Below, one piece after another: positions 47,277 through 56,497 of a stretch of DNA of 64,000 nucleotides. This DNA is from Homoserinibacter gongjuensis (lineage in GTDB: Bacteria; Actinomycetota; Actinomycetes; Actinomycetales; Microbacteriaceae). Positions within the stretch are counted from its first letter, which is position 1. Every line of letters starts with the position of its first letter. The position numbers and the translations under genes were made by a program. The stretch spans positions 682,001 through 746,000 of the forward strand of contig NZ_BSVA01000001.1 in the NCBI RefSeq assembly GCF_030161875.1, given 5' to 3'. The notes below the pieces were generated by a model. That model ran no database searches. It worked only from the letters and a program-made list of their open reading frames with translations, and had not been told where the DNA came from.

Positions 47277-48263
47277 TCACTCCACCGGGTTCCAACATTC
47301 GGCCCAACTCTCGCCGCGGGCCACCTTGGGCGGTCGCTGCTCGGCGCAGATCGCGGTCGCTGCAGGGCAACGCGGCTGGAAAGGACAGCCGGGGGACGAA
47401 TCGCGACTCGGGGGGCTCCCCGACATCCGCTTCGCCCATCGCGACACGCGATGCACGCCGATGTCCGGGGGCGCCGCGGCCGGAGTCGAGTCGACGAGCA
47501 GACGCGTGTACGGATGCAGCGGCCGATCGATGACGGCGTCGACTGGGCCCGCCTCGACGATGCGACCCGCATACATCACTGAGACGAAATCAGAGATGTA
47601 CCTGGCGCTGGCGATGTCGTGGGTAACGTACAGCACGGCAACCCCCTGCTCATCGCTCAGGCGACGCAGCAGATCGAGGATCTCGAGGCGGATCGAGACA
47701 TCGAGCATGGAGACGGGCTCATCGGCGAGCAGCACGTCGGGTCGAGAGGCGAGGGCCCTGGCGATGACGACACGCTGACGCTGACCTCCGGAGAGGTCCC
47801 CCGGGCGGCGATCGAGGAAAGAAGCCGACGGGAGGAGACCGACGCTCTCGAGGAGTCTGCTCACGCCCGCCTCGACGTCGCGACGACGTGAGGCGAATCC
47901 GTGCAGTCGCAAGGGACGACCGATGAGGTATCGCAACCGCTGCAAAGGGTTGAGCGACCCGTACGGGTCTTGAAACAGGATCTGCACCCGGCGGAGCACA
48001 TCGCGCCTCGGCCGCGCTCTACGCTGGCGCGCTCCATCGAGCAGAATGCTCCCGCTGGTCGGGTGGATGACGAAGCCGAGCATGCGGGCAAGCGTCGACT
48101 TACCACTGCCACTCTCGCCGACGAGGGCGTGGATCTGCCCCCGAGAAAGGGCGAGGGACGCGTTCTCGACGACCGTCGCGGCGACGCGCCCCATGATCGG
48201 GTCGTCGACGACGTACTCGCGACTGATGTCGTCGGCGATCAGGATGCGCTCATACTCGTGCAT
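47277..48263 (-). CDS. Opp/Dpp-type ABC transporter ATPase, DppF type
   Basis: Second ATPase of the oligopeptide/oligosaccharide importer, 328 residues. Walker A ALVGESGSGKSTLARM, signature LSGGQRQRVVIARAL, Walker B DVLLADEPVSMLDVS and H-loop LYVTHDIASA are intact. The C-terminal Cys-containing extension (GCPFQPRCPAATAICAEQRP) is the oligopeptide-transporter hallmark that can hold an Fe-S cluster. It overlaps the fused permease-ATPase gene by 14 bp and is the last gene of the locus. Confidence 0.95.
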   Translation of the reverse strand: MHEYERILIADDISREYVVDDPIMGRVAATVVENASLALSRGQIHALVGESGSGKSTLARMLGFVIHPTSGSILLDGARQRRARPRRDVLRRVQILFQDPYGSLNPLQRLRYLIGRPLRLHGFASRRRDVEAGVSRLLESVGLLPSASFLDRRPGDLSGGQRQRVVIARALASRPDVLLADEPVSMLDVSIRLEILDLLRRLSDEQGVAVLYVTHDIASARYISDFVSVMYAGRIVEAGPVDAVIDRPLHPYTRLLVDSTPAAAPPDIGVHRVSRWAKRMSGSPPSRDSSPGCPFQPRCPAATAICAEQRPPKVARGESWAECWNPVE

Positions 48264-50018
48264 CGTCAGGCCTTTCCAGCCCCATGGCGGTAGGTGTCAG
48301 CGTCGGGAAGGCGTGGAAGAGCTCCCGCGTGTACTCCTCCGAACGCGGGCCCCCGACGTCTTCGACATCAGAGCGCTCCACGACCTTCCCGTTGCGCATG
48401 ACCACGACCGTGTCGGCGATCTCCAGCAGGAGCGCGAGATCGTGGGTGACGAAGACGACGGCGAAGCCGAGCAGGTCCCTCAGTCGCAACACCTGGTCGA
48501 CGATCTGCCGCTGCATCACGACGTCTACGGCGGTCGTCGCCTCGTCCATCACGACCAGGCGCGGGTTGCAGGCGAGCGCCAGAGCGATGGCGGCGCGTTG
48601 GCGCGTCCCTCCCGAGAGCTCATGTGGGTAGCTGCGCATGCGCTCGACCGGAACGCCCACGGTAGCGAGCAGCTCCCGGGTACGGGCCGCGATAGCCGCC
48701 CGTCTCATCCCCGGGTTCTTGGCGGCCAGCACATCCGCGAACTGCGCGTCTAGCCGCGCGACCGGGTTGAGCGCATCCATCGCACTTTGCAGCACGATGG
48801 AGAAATCCGACCAACGGAGACGACGCAGAGCGTCCTCCTCCAGAGCGAGAACGTCGACCAGCTGGCCGTCGCGCCTTCTCCAGAGCACATGCCCCCGGTC
48901 ACGATGCCCGGTGGACGCAGCAGACGAAGCATCGCGTGGACCAGGGTGGACTTGCCCGACCCGGATTCTCCGACGACGCCCACGATCTCACCCGGCTTCA
49001 CCACAAGGTCGACCCCCTTGCAGGCGTGCGCAGTGATGTCGCCAGCTAGGTACTCGACTTCGAGGCCCTCGACGCGGAGCAACTCGTCGCCTGCATCCGC
49101 AACCGTCTGGGCACCTGCCGCACGAGCGGACGCGGTCGCGCGTTCCAGCCGGACGAGGCGTCTCCGCACCGAGGGGCGGGCGGCGCTCAGCCGGGGATTC
49201 ACCATCTCGTCGAAACCGAAGTTGAGCAAAGCCGCGCCAGCCCCCAGGATGGCGATCCCGAGGCCGGGCGGGAGATACCACCACCACATCCCGGACAGGA
49301 TCGCACCCTGGGTCCGCGAGACCTCCAGCATGGTGCCCCAGCTCGAGGTGTCTGGTGAACCGATGCCGAGGAAGCGCAAGGAGGCCTCGGCGAAGACCGC
49401 GCCGACGATCGCGACGAGGAGGAGATTGAACAGGTAGCCCGACATCTGCGGAAGAACGTCGACGAAGAGTTGACGCGTTCGGGTCTCTCCCACCATCCGG
49501 GATGCGGTGACAAAGTCGCGATTCCGCAGGCTCAGGACCTGGGATCGGACGGCACGAGCCTCGCCAGGCCAGCCAACGAGGCCGATGATGAGGATGATCG
49601 TGATCTCGTTGACCGACCGCATGTATCCCGCGACGATGATCGCCAAGGGGATGGCGGGGATCACCATCAAGAGATTCATGGTGCTGTTGAGGGCGGAGTC
49701 CACCCAGCCACCGGCGAACCCGGCAACGAGGCCGACGACGACCGCGATCCCGGTCATCAGCACGCCAGCCGTGAGGCCGACGAAGACAGATCCGCGTGCC
49801 CCGAGAACCCACTGGGCGAAGAGGTCCGACCCGGAACTATCCGTCCCGAGCCAGTGCCTCGCGCTCGGCGGTTGGCGGATCGCCTGGCGATCGACGGCAT
49901 GCGGGTCCAGGCCGAGCAGGTCGAGCAGGAACGGCCCGATGATCGCGATGACCAGGAACGAGATCAGGATCGCGGCGCCGATCCGCACTTTCGAGCTTGA
50001 GAGCGCACCAGAGGTCAT
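48250..50018 (-). CDS. Fused DppC permease - DppD ATPase (frameshifted)
   Basis: A natural fusion of about 590 residues. The N-terminal permease (about 1-290) has the DppC features RQPPSARHWLGTDSSGSDLF, LVGWPGEARAVRSQVL and ASLRFLGIGSPDTSSWGTML. It runs without a stop through a linker (about 290-340) into an ATPase: VGVVGESGSGKSTLVHAMLR, LSGGTRQRAAIALAL, LVVMDEATTAVDV, FVTHDLALLL. Near 48890 the ATPase part changes frame by one base (then VLWRRRDGQLVDVLALEEDA). Permease-ATPase fusions of this type are known in actinobacteria. Its ATG overlaps the DppB stop. Confidence 0.88.
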
Positions 50019-51078
50019 GTGCTGCTCCTCGTCCGCGGGTCGAGGACGACATAGAGCGAATCGGCCAAGAAGTTGCCGAGCAGGATGGCAAGGGTCACCA
50101 TGAGGAACACCCCTTGCATCACTGGGAAGTCCTTGGCGGTGACGGCTTGCACGAGCACGCTTCCCACCCCGGATAGTTGAAGACGAGTTCGGTGAAGAGC
50201 AGGCCGCCAACGACGCCCCCGAGCGCCGTGGCCAGGTTGGTCACCGGCGGCAACAGCGCATTGCGTGCGGCATAGCGAACGACGACGCGTGCACGCGAGA
50301 GCCCCTTCGCCTCAGCTAGCAATACGTAGTCCTCGGTCACGGTCGTGATGGTCATGTTCCGCATCTGGAGGATCCAGAACCCGATCGATGCCGAAACGGT
50401 CGCGACGATCGGGAGCAGGGCGTAATGAAAGACGCTTCCGATGAATGGGGCGTTGAACCCGGGATCGACACTGGAGCTGAACGATCCAGCGATCGGGAAC
50501 AACCCGGATTGGTAGGCCACGAAGTAGATCAGCAACATCGCGATCCAGAACGGCGGCAGCGCACCAGCGAACGCCGCTGCAGGGACGGCGACGGTGTCGG
50601 CGAAACGGCCGGGCCGCATCCCGATGATGGCCCCGATGATGATGCCGAGCAGGAAGGCCGTGACCACCGACGTGCCCGCGAGGAAGATGGTCCAAGGCAA
50701 AGCCGCGCCGATGAGGTCGGCCACGGGCACAGGGTAATACGTCGTCGACAGCCCGAGGTCGAACTGGGCGAGCTTCGCCCAATAGTCAACGTACTGCTGC
50801 AACACGTTCTGGGTCGGGTCGCCGAAGAAGGTACGGAACGACTCGATCTGTTCGGGCGAGACGGGCATTCCCGTTTGTCGTTCGATCTTCTGCACGAGAG
50901 AGGCGACCGGGTCACCCGGCATGAAGCGGGGGATAATGAAGTTCAATGTGCAGGCCGCGAGGGCGGTCAGCACGTAGAGCCCCGCCCTGCGCGCGAGGAA
51001 ACGTGCCCCAGCGACGCGATGTCGTCGGACTCCGCGCGCGGCAGGACTCCTCCCGACCCGCGATGTGACGATGCTCAA
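50015..51078 (-). CDS. Opp/Dpp-type ABC transporter permease, DppB type (frameshifted)
   Basis: Membrane permease of about 354 residues. LYVLTALAACTLNFIIPRFM and MPGDPV open it; the coupling loop is LLAEAKGLSRARVVVRYAAR. After TELVFNYPG one base must be added in the C-run 50167-50170 to read VGSVLVQAVTAKDFPVMQGV and the usual end NFLADSLYVVLDPRTR, with a TGA overlapping the next ATG. It lies between the binding protein and the fused permease-ATPase gene, preceded by a strong hairpin. Confidence 0.92.
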
Positions 51079-51093
51079 TCGGACTCCTTTCGC

Positions 51094-51137
51094 GGTTCAT
51101 GGCCTGCCGCGACAGCGGCCGCGGCAGGCCATGAACC
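51094..51137 (-). promoter_or_regulatory. 18-bp hairpin between binding-protein and permease genes
   Basis: GGTTCATGGCCTGCCGCG pairs perfectly with its complement at 51120-51137, loop ACAGCGGC. It sits in the 73-bp gap between the binding-protein gene and dppB. As in malE-malF, such a stem can halt transcription partly or protect the upstream mRNA, giving more binding protein than permease. Confidence 0.75.
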
Positions 51138-51151
51138 GGGTGCGGCTGGGG

Positions 51152-52740
51152 TTACTTCGGCTGAAGATCGAGCATGATCATCGTCGCGCTCGGCGCCACA
51201 TACGGACTAGCGAGATACTCGGCACTCACTGGATCCGTCGGCCAGCCGCTCCAGCGAGACGAGTTGATGAGCACGCTCCAGTTGCCGCCGACGGTGGGAA
51301 TGTACGGCACATCCTCGTAGACGATCCGTTGCAGGTCCATCCCGAGTTCGATGTACTCGTCCGAGGCCGGATCGACCGCCGACATGCGCTCGACGAGGTC
51401 GACCGAGCGCGCGTCCTCCCACCCGCCGAAGTTGCCGGGCGAGCCCATCCAGCGGAAGACGTCGAGCATGCCGGCTGCCCCCGAGGTGAACCGAAGCGCG
51501 CCGTGCGCCTCCTCGACGGCCGCGTCGTACTGGTCACCGGGAGGGGTGAGCAGCTGGAGGTCGATCCCGAGATTCTCCTGAAGCTGCGCCTTGATGTCGC
51601 GGTAGATGGGCTCCGCCGAGGTCCAGCTCACTGGGTAGGCGAAGGTGAGGCGGATCGACTGGTCGCCCTTGACGAGCAGGCCGTCGTCGACCGACCATCC
51701 GGCCGCGGCAAGCTCGTCCTGAGCCGCCTGGACGTCGACCTCGCGCGTGGCTCCGCCGGCGCACTCGTCGATCAGCACGCTGTCGGCGTAACGCGAGGCG
51801 GTGAAGCCGCACGGGCTGGGCACGGGCAGGCCCGAGAGCTCCGCGAGCGCAGGCACGTCGATCGCGAACGCGATCGCGCGGCGCATGTGGACGTCGTCGA
51901 ACGGCGCCTTGTTCGACGCGAGCACGAGCGACTCGGCACCCCCGTGGGGCACGACGAAGCTCTTGTGGTTCTCGGGATCGGTGGCGTCGAACTCCTGCTG
52001 GGCAGTCGGCCACGCGGCACCGCTCCATTCCAGGTCGCCGCCGGCCAGTTGGAGCTTGAACGTCTCCGGCGAGAAGGCGACCATCTCCACGCGATCGACG
52101 GCGCTGTCACCCTGCCAGTAGTCGTCCCGCACGTCGAACACCGCCGACTTGGGCTGAATCCTGTCGAGCACGAGGAGGCCGCTGCCGATCGGTTCCGGGT
52201 TCGTGAAGGTCGCGACATCCTCGTCCTTCCACTGCGCGGCCTGCACGATGGGCGCGTTGGCGAGCCCGGCGAGCCGCCCGTACGAGTTGTCCGGGAAGGT
52301 CAAGACGATCGTGTGCTCGTCGGTCGCCTCGACCGAGGTATACGCCGCCCCCAGGCGTTCAGTTCCGGATGCTCGAGGGGCACGGAGAGCGTGAACTTCA
52401 CGTCCTCGCTCGTGAGCGGTGTGCCGTCGGAGAAGGTCACGTCGTCGCGTAGCACGAGCGTGAGCTGGGTGGCGTCGTCGTTGAAGGTCCACGACTCGGC
52501 GAGCCAGGGCTTCACCGGGTCCTCCGGGTGCTGGTGGTCGATGCGGACCAGAGCGTCGTAGATGAAGGTGAGCCCGGGACCCTTCTCGGACGGGCCGAAG
52601 GGGTTGTAGTTCTCCACCATGGTGGCGGGTCCCTCGATGCGGAGGATGCGGGGAACGTCGGTGTCCGCCGCCGGAGTGCAGCCGGCCAGGGCCAGCACGG
52701 CCGCGGCGGCGATCGCCAGCGGTATGGTCAGTTTTCTCAC
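51152..52740 (-). CDS. Family-5 solute-binding lipoprotein (frameshifted)
   Basis: Substrate-capturing lipoprotein of about 530 residues. Signal peptide MRKLTIPLAIAAAAVLALAG with lipobox LAGC. Family-5 landmarks: ENYNPFGPSEKGPGLTFIYD, KPWLAESWTFNDDATQLTLV and RDDVTFSDGTPLTSEDVKFT. In the C-run 52348-52352 one base joins ELNAWG to AAYTSVEATDE, and the rest reads to the stop. It feeds the Dpp-type permeases encoded downstream. Given the sugar-enzyme neighbours (ROK, Gfo/Idh) the ligand may be an oligosaccharide or glycoconjugate rather than a peptide. The upstream F5/8C gene ends 19 bp before it. Confidence 0.92.
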
Positions 52741-52759
52741 GGAAGTGCCTTTCGGATTC

Positions 52760-55045
52760 TCAGGACAGGGTGGTGAAGGTGAGGTTCGGGAAGGTCAGGG
52801 CGATGTCGGAGAGGTCGGTCAGGTCGAGCGGCACGAGCGAGCTGTTCCACGTCGTCCACTGGCCCTGCGTGCGCACGGCCGCCAACCCGGTCACGGCCTT
52901 CTCGTTCCAGGTGTCGTAACCGTCGGAGGGATCCCACACCTCGTCGATGCAGCTCGTGACGGTGCCGGGGCACGTGGTGCCGAAGTCCCAGCTTGCGAAG
53001 TCGAACTCGTCGAGGCGGTCGCGGATGCCGGTGTTGGCGAAGCCGCCGAAGTTGCGGCTCGTGATGACCTTGACCGGGAGATCGGTGACATCGGTGTTCG
53101 GGAAGTAGTGCGTGAGCGCCGACTGGGCGATGTTCAGCAGCCGGCCCTCGACGATCGTCAGCGACGACTCGCCCTGGAAGAACAGCACCGGCAGCAGCCC
53201 CTCGGTGGAGTCCGCGAACGGCTGGTTCGTCATGTAGGGGCTCAGCGCGATCCCTCGAACCGTCTGCCCGCCCACCGCGAGCGCGCTCGAGTTCTTCGCG
53301 TAGAAGGCCGCGGTCACGTACACGCCGAGGTTGTCGATGTCGTAGTAGGTGCCGGCGGTGAGCTTCGTCACGTCGCCGGAGATCACGGGTGCGATGGCGC
53401 TCGCGAACGCCGTCGCCTGCTCGGGCAGCAGCCCGGCCTCCCAATCAGAGATGTTCTCGAGGGTGGCCGCGAGCGGCAGGTCGCTCGTGTCGTGCACACG
53501 CTGCGCGAGATTGCTCACATCGATGGTGGTGCCCCCGCCGGGGTAGATCACGAAGATGTCGCCGGGGTTGTGCCCACTGGTCGGCGCTCCCGTGTACAGC
53601 ACCCGGCGGGATGCGTTCTCGCCGCCGCTGCTGTCAGAGGTTCCCGCGAGCACGACATCGCGAACGCCGTGCCTCTCGATGAAGTCGACGTACTCGGAGG
53701 GCGGCTCGAGCAGCTTGATCCATGCCACGCCGGGATCCATCGAGCCGTCGTAGCCCATGGTCGCCATGACCTCGTAGCCCGCGTCGGCCGCACCCTGGAG
53801 CACCGTCCGCAGCTCGTAGATCGAGTCGAAGCTGACGAGGAAGTGCAGAGGGAGCACGGGAGCCTGCAGCGTACGGATCAGCTGCGGCGCCGATTGGATT
53901 CCCGGGGCGACTACGACCGTCTCGAACGTGCGCGTGGAGCCGAGTGCCGTATCGAGCGTCGTGATGGTCTCGGCGATCGCGTGCTCGAGGAACGCGGGCG
54001 TCGCGTAGACGGGGGCGGGACCGTAGCCGGACGCACTCGGCGTCCACGAGGGGCCCGCGGACTGAGAGAGGATCTGCGCCGACTTCTGCACGGCGTACTC
54101 CGCGCTCAGCCCGCCGCCGAGCGTGTAGACGGGGAAGCCCGAATAGTCCTCGACCCCGATGTCGAAGGTCGTCAGTTGCGAGCCATCGGTGACACGGAAG
54201 AAGGTCTGATACTGCTCCCAGGTGCGTCCGTCGTCGAGTCGCACCCGCACGAAGACCCCGTAAGACCCGACCGGCATGCCGCCGTCGACCTGCCAGAGCG
54301 AGGACGTGTCGGCGTGCGTGGCGTTCGCTGCGAGCGCCAATCCGCTCTCAATCTGGGTGAACCGCCGGTAGCTCGGGTCGGTGAGCCCGAAGACGATCGC
54401 GTAGGCGTCGGAGACCGTCGCCGACGAGCCGGAGACGTTGCTCAGCTCATAGGAGAGCTCGGGCGTCTCGCCCGTGAGGTACGTCGCCTGGTCGAGGGTC
54501 GCGTCGACGACCTTGATCGCCGGCGCGACGGTCTGAGTGATCGGGTCGCCGTAGACCTCGAAGTTGGTGAGGTGGGCGCTCGAGTTCGCGGAGTTGCTGA
54601 TGATGTTCACACGCACGTATCGCCCGACGCCGGTGACCGCGAAGGTCTCGGCGTTCTGGGCCGGGATGTCGTTGTACTTCCACGCGATCGGTGCCGACCA
54701 GTTCTCCCCGTCGAGGCTCACCCGCACGTAGTAGTGATAGAAGCGCACGCCATCCACGTAATTCCGATTCGTGAGGGAGCTGAGACTGTAGATCCCTTGC
54801 AGATCGACCTGCCACCAGGCGTCGTGGCCTCCGGTCAGTTCGGCGTCGAAGTAGCCGCCAGTGTTGCTCGGATCCGCGTCGTTGGCGGCGGCGGCGTTGA
54901 CCCCGGACGAGCTCGTCGGCTTGTTCAGGCTGATGGGCAGGGGATCCGCTGCGGCCGATACCGGCGCGGCGATGACCGCAGCGACGATGGGCAGGATGGC
55001 GAGGATCGCAAGCAGACCGCGCGGGCGGCGGGTAGACGGACTCAT
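52760..55045 (-). CDS. Secreted F5/8C-domain protein of an unrecognised family
   Basis: A 761-residue exported protein, intact. The signal peptide (LLAILAILPIVAAVIAAPVS) precedes an F5/8 type C (discoidin) carbohydrate-binding domain at about 35-175 (NKPTSSSGVNAAAANDADPS, WWQVDLQGIYSLSSL, FEVYGDP). A beta-sandwich domain (180-300) follows. The C-terminal 460 residues are homologous to the whole of the next upstream gene: VYTLGGGLSAEYAVQKSAQI, TFETVVVAPGIQSAPQLI, LPLHFLVSFDSIYELRTVLQ, ISDWEAGLLPEQATA. I know no name for this domain. An AAAGGAG site precedes the ATG. It probably acts outside the cell on the ligand of the importer. Confidence 0.8.
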   Translation of the reverse strand: MSPSTRRPRGLLAILAILPIVAAVIAAPVSAAADPLPISLNKPTSSSGVNAAAANDADPSNTGGYFDAELTGGHDAWWQVDLQGIYSLSSLTNRNYVDGVRFYHYYVRVSLDGENWSAPIAWKYNDIPAQNAETFAVTGVGRYVRVNIISNSANSSAHLTNFEVYGDPITQTVAPAIKVVDATLDQATYLTGETPELSYELSNVSGSSATVSDAYAIVFGLTDPSYRRFTQIESGLALAANATHADTSSLWQVDGGMPVGSYGVFVRVRLDDGRTWEQYQTFFRVTDGSQLTTFDIGVEDYSGFPVYTLGGGLSAEYAVQKSAQILSQSAGPSWTPSASGYGPAPVYATPAFLEHAIAETITTLDTALGSTRTFETVVVAPGIQSAPQLIRTLQAPVLPLHFLVSFDSIYELRTVLQGAADAGYEVMATMGYDGSMDPGVAWIKLLEPPSEYVDFIERHGVRDVVLAGTSDSSGGENASRRVLYTGAPTSGHNPGDIFVIYPGGGTTIDVSNLAQRVHDTSDLPLAATLENISDWEAGLLPEQATAFASAIAPVISGDVTKLTAGTYYDIDNLGVYVTAAFYAKNSSALAVGGQTVRGIALSPYMTNQPFADSTEGLLPVLFFQGESSLTIVEGRLLNIAQSALTHYFPNTDVTDLPVKVITSRNFGGFANTGIRDRLDEFDFASWDFGTTCPGTVTSCIDEVWDPSDGYDTWNEKAVTGLAAVRTQGQWTTWNSSLVPLDLTDLSDIALTFPNLTFTTLS

Positions 55046-55083
55046 TGTCACTCCTTTGTGTGAGGCCGGATGCGAACGGAGCG

Positions 55084-56436
55084 TCAGCTCGACGGGTCGA
55101 GGCGTCGGATGCGAAGGTCGGTGCGGTGCGCGATCGCCGAGGAGAGCTGTTCGAGCGCCCGAGCCGGAGCTTCGATCGGCCCCGTGCGATGCGCGGCGAG
55201 CACGTCGAACGCACGCCAGAAAGGCGTGTCGGCCCGGTCGCCGTAGATCTCGTCGGCCGCGGTGTCGAGTGTCGTGACGTCGGTGAAGCCGCGAGCGCGC
55301 AGCGCCCGCTCGAGCGCGAGCGCGTGCTCCGGTCCCCCGACGTTGAGTGTGGCGTTGATCACGACGGGCAGGCCGCGGAGCGCGTCGGCGTCGAGGGCGC
55401 CCGCGTCGCGCAGCGTGTGCTCGAAGCGGTCGAGAGTGAGATCCAACGCGTCGAGCTGCCAATAGACGAGCGGCAGGACGCCCCCGACCGCTTCCGCGTG
55501 AGGATGCGTGATGAGGTAGGGGTTGAGGGCGAGTTGTCGGATCTCCGTCCCCTGCGCCCGGAGCAGCACTGCCTGTGCGTAGGAGGCCGCGTCGTAGGCA
55601 GCGAGGTAGTCGTCGGCCGTCATCAGCCAGGTCTCGACGTGCGCCGCCCACAGTTGGGCGAGGACGCCGTCGAGCTGCTCTTCGGCCAGCCCGCTCTCCC
55701 AATCCGTGATGCGGAACGCCTCGGGCTCGAGCTCGACCGCATCGAGGTCGTCGATCGTCCGCCGGAGCATGTTGTCATCGAGCTGGCTGCCGCCGTCCGG
55801 CGAGGTCACGAGCACCTCGCCCGCCGCGATGTGGTCGCCGCCGTGCGCCGCCAGCGGCCGCCGTGCGAGATGCGGGCTCACGCCCCGCGTGCCGATCAGA
55901 ACCACTCGGCGCACCCGGTGGCGCGCGAGGAAGGAGCGGTACGCCGCGGGCAGCTCGAGCATCTTGAGCCAGGCCACGGCCATCGTGGGCATGGACTCGT
56001 CGTAGGCGAGGGTCGCGTAGGCCGCGAACCCGTCCTCCGCCGCCCCGTCGAGGGCGTCCTGCGTCTGGGCGATGGAGCGCGCGCTCGCAAGGAAGTGCAG
56101 AGGCAGGAACGGCGCCCCCAGCAGCTGGGCGACATAGGACGCACTCGAGACGCCCGTGCCCACGACCACGGTGTCGTACACGCGCTCGGCGCCCAGCGCG
56201 TCATACGCGGCGATCGTCACGTCGACGGCTTCGCGGAGGAACGAACGGGTGGCGAGCACCGGATTCGGGCCGAGGCCGGGCGCCTGCACTTCCCAGGTGT
56301 GCGCGACTCCGCCGCTCAGGCTCGCCAATGCCTCCTGCACGGCGTACTCCGCGCTCATGCCCCCGTCGAGCGCGTAGACGCCGATCCCCTCGAGGGAGTG
56401 CCGCCCGATGCGGTAGCTGGCGAGTTCCGTGTACAT
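55084..56436 (-). CDS. Cytosolic paralogue of the same unrecognised family
   Basis: A 450-residue protein without signal peptide. It shares with the secreted neighbour YALDGGMSAEYAVQEALASL, VYDTVVVGTGVSSASYVAQL, LPLHFLASARSIAQTQDALD, the YDESMPTMAVAWLKMLELP block, HRVRRVVLIGTRG and ITDWESGLAEEQLDGV. The order of blocks is the same, so the two are clear paralogues, one outside and one inside the cell. The fold looks alpha/beta, with VVVGTGVSS and VVLIGTRG resembling nucleotide- or sugar-binding loops; no catalytic residue can be assigned. A ROK-type operator lies 20 bp upstream of the ATG, so it is under the adjacent repressor. Confidence 0.8.
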   Translation of the reverse strand: MYTELASYRIGRHSLEGIGVYALDGGMSAEYAVQEALASLSGGVAHTWEVQAPGLGPNPVLATRSFLREAVDVTIAAYDALGAERVYDTVVVGTGVSSASYVAQLLGAPFLPLHFLASARSIAQTQDALDGAAEDGFAAYATLAYDESMPTMAVAWLKMLELPAAYRSFLARHRVRRVVLIGTRGVSPHLARRPLAAHGGDHIAAGEVLVTSPDGGSQLDDNMLRRTIDDLDAVELEPEAFRITDWESGLAEEQLDGVLAQLWAAHVETWLMTADDYLAAYDAASYAQAVLLRAQGTEIRQLALNPYLITHPHAEAVGGVLPLVYWQLDALDLTLDRFEHTLRDAGALDADALRGLPVVINATLNVGGPEHALALERALRARGFTDVTTLDTAADEIYGDRADTPFWRAFDVLAAHRTGPIEAPARALEQLSSAIAHRTDLRIRRLDPSS

Positions 56437-56455
56437 CGTGCTCCATAAATAAAAG

Positions 56456-56470
56456 GTTCTTTATTAAAGA
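56456..56470 (-). promoter_or_regulatory. Probable ROK operator, site 1
   Basis: GTTCTTTATTAAAGA within an AT-rich, roughly symmetric stretch (about 56444-56472). It shares 14 of 15 positions with site 2 at 59050-59064 and lies 20 bp upstream of the unknown cytosolic protein gene. Confidence 0.65.
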
Positions 56471-56497
56471 GCACTGTAGTAAGACACGGATGTCGCG

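Noticed and set aside
52619-55063. 814-codon plus-strand frame opposite the F5/8C gene
   Set aside because: Shadow frame; the minus strand has a signal peptide, a known domain and a strong ribosome site.
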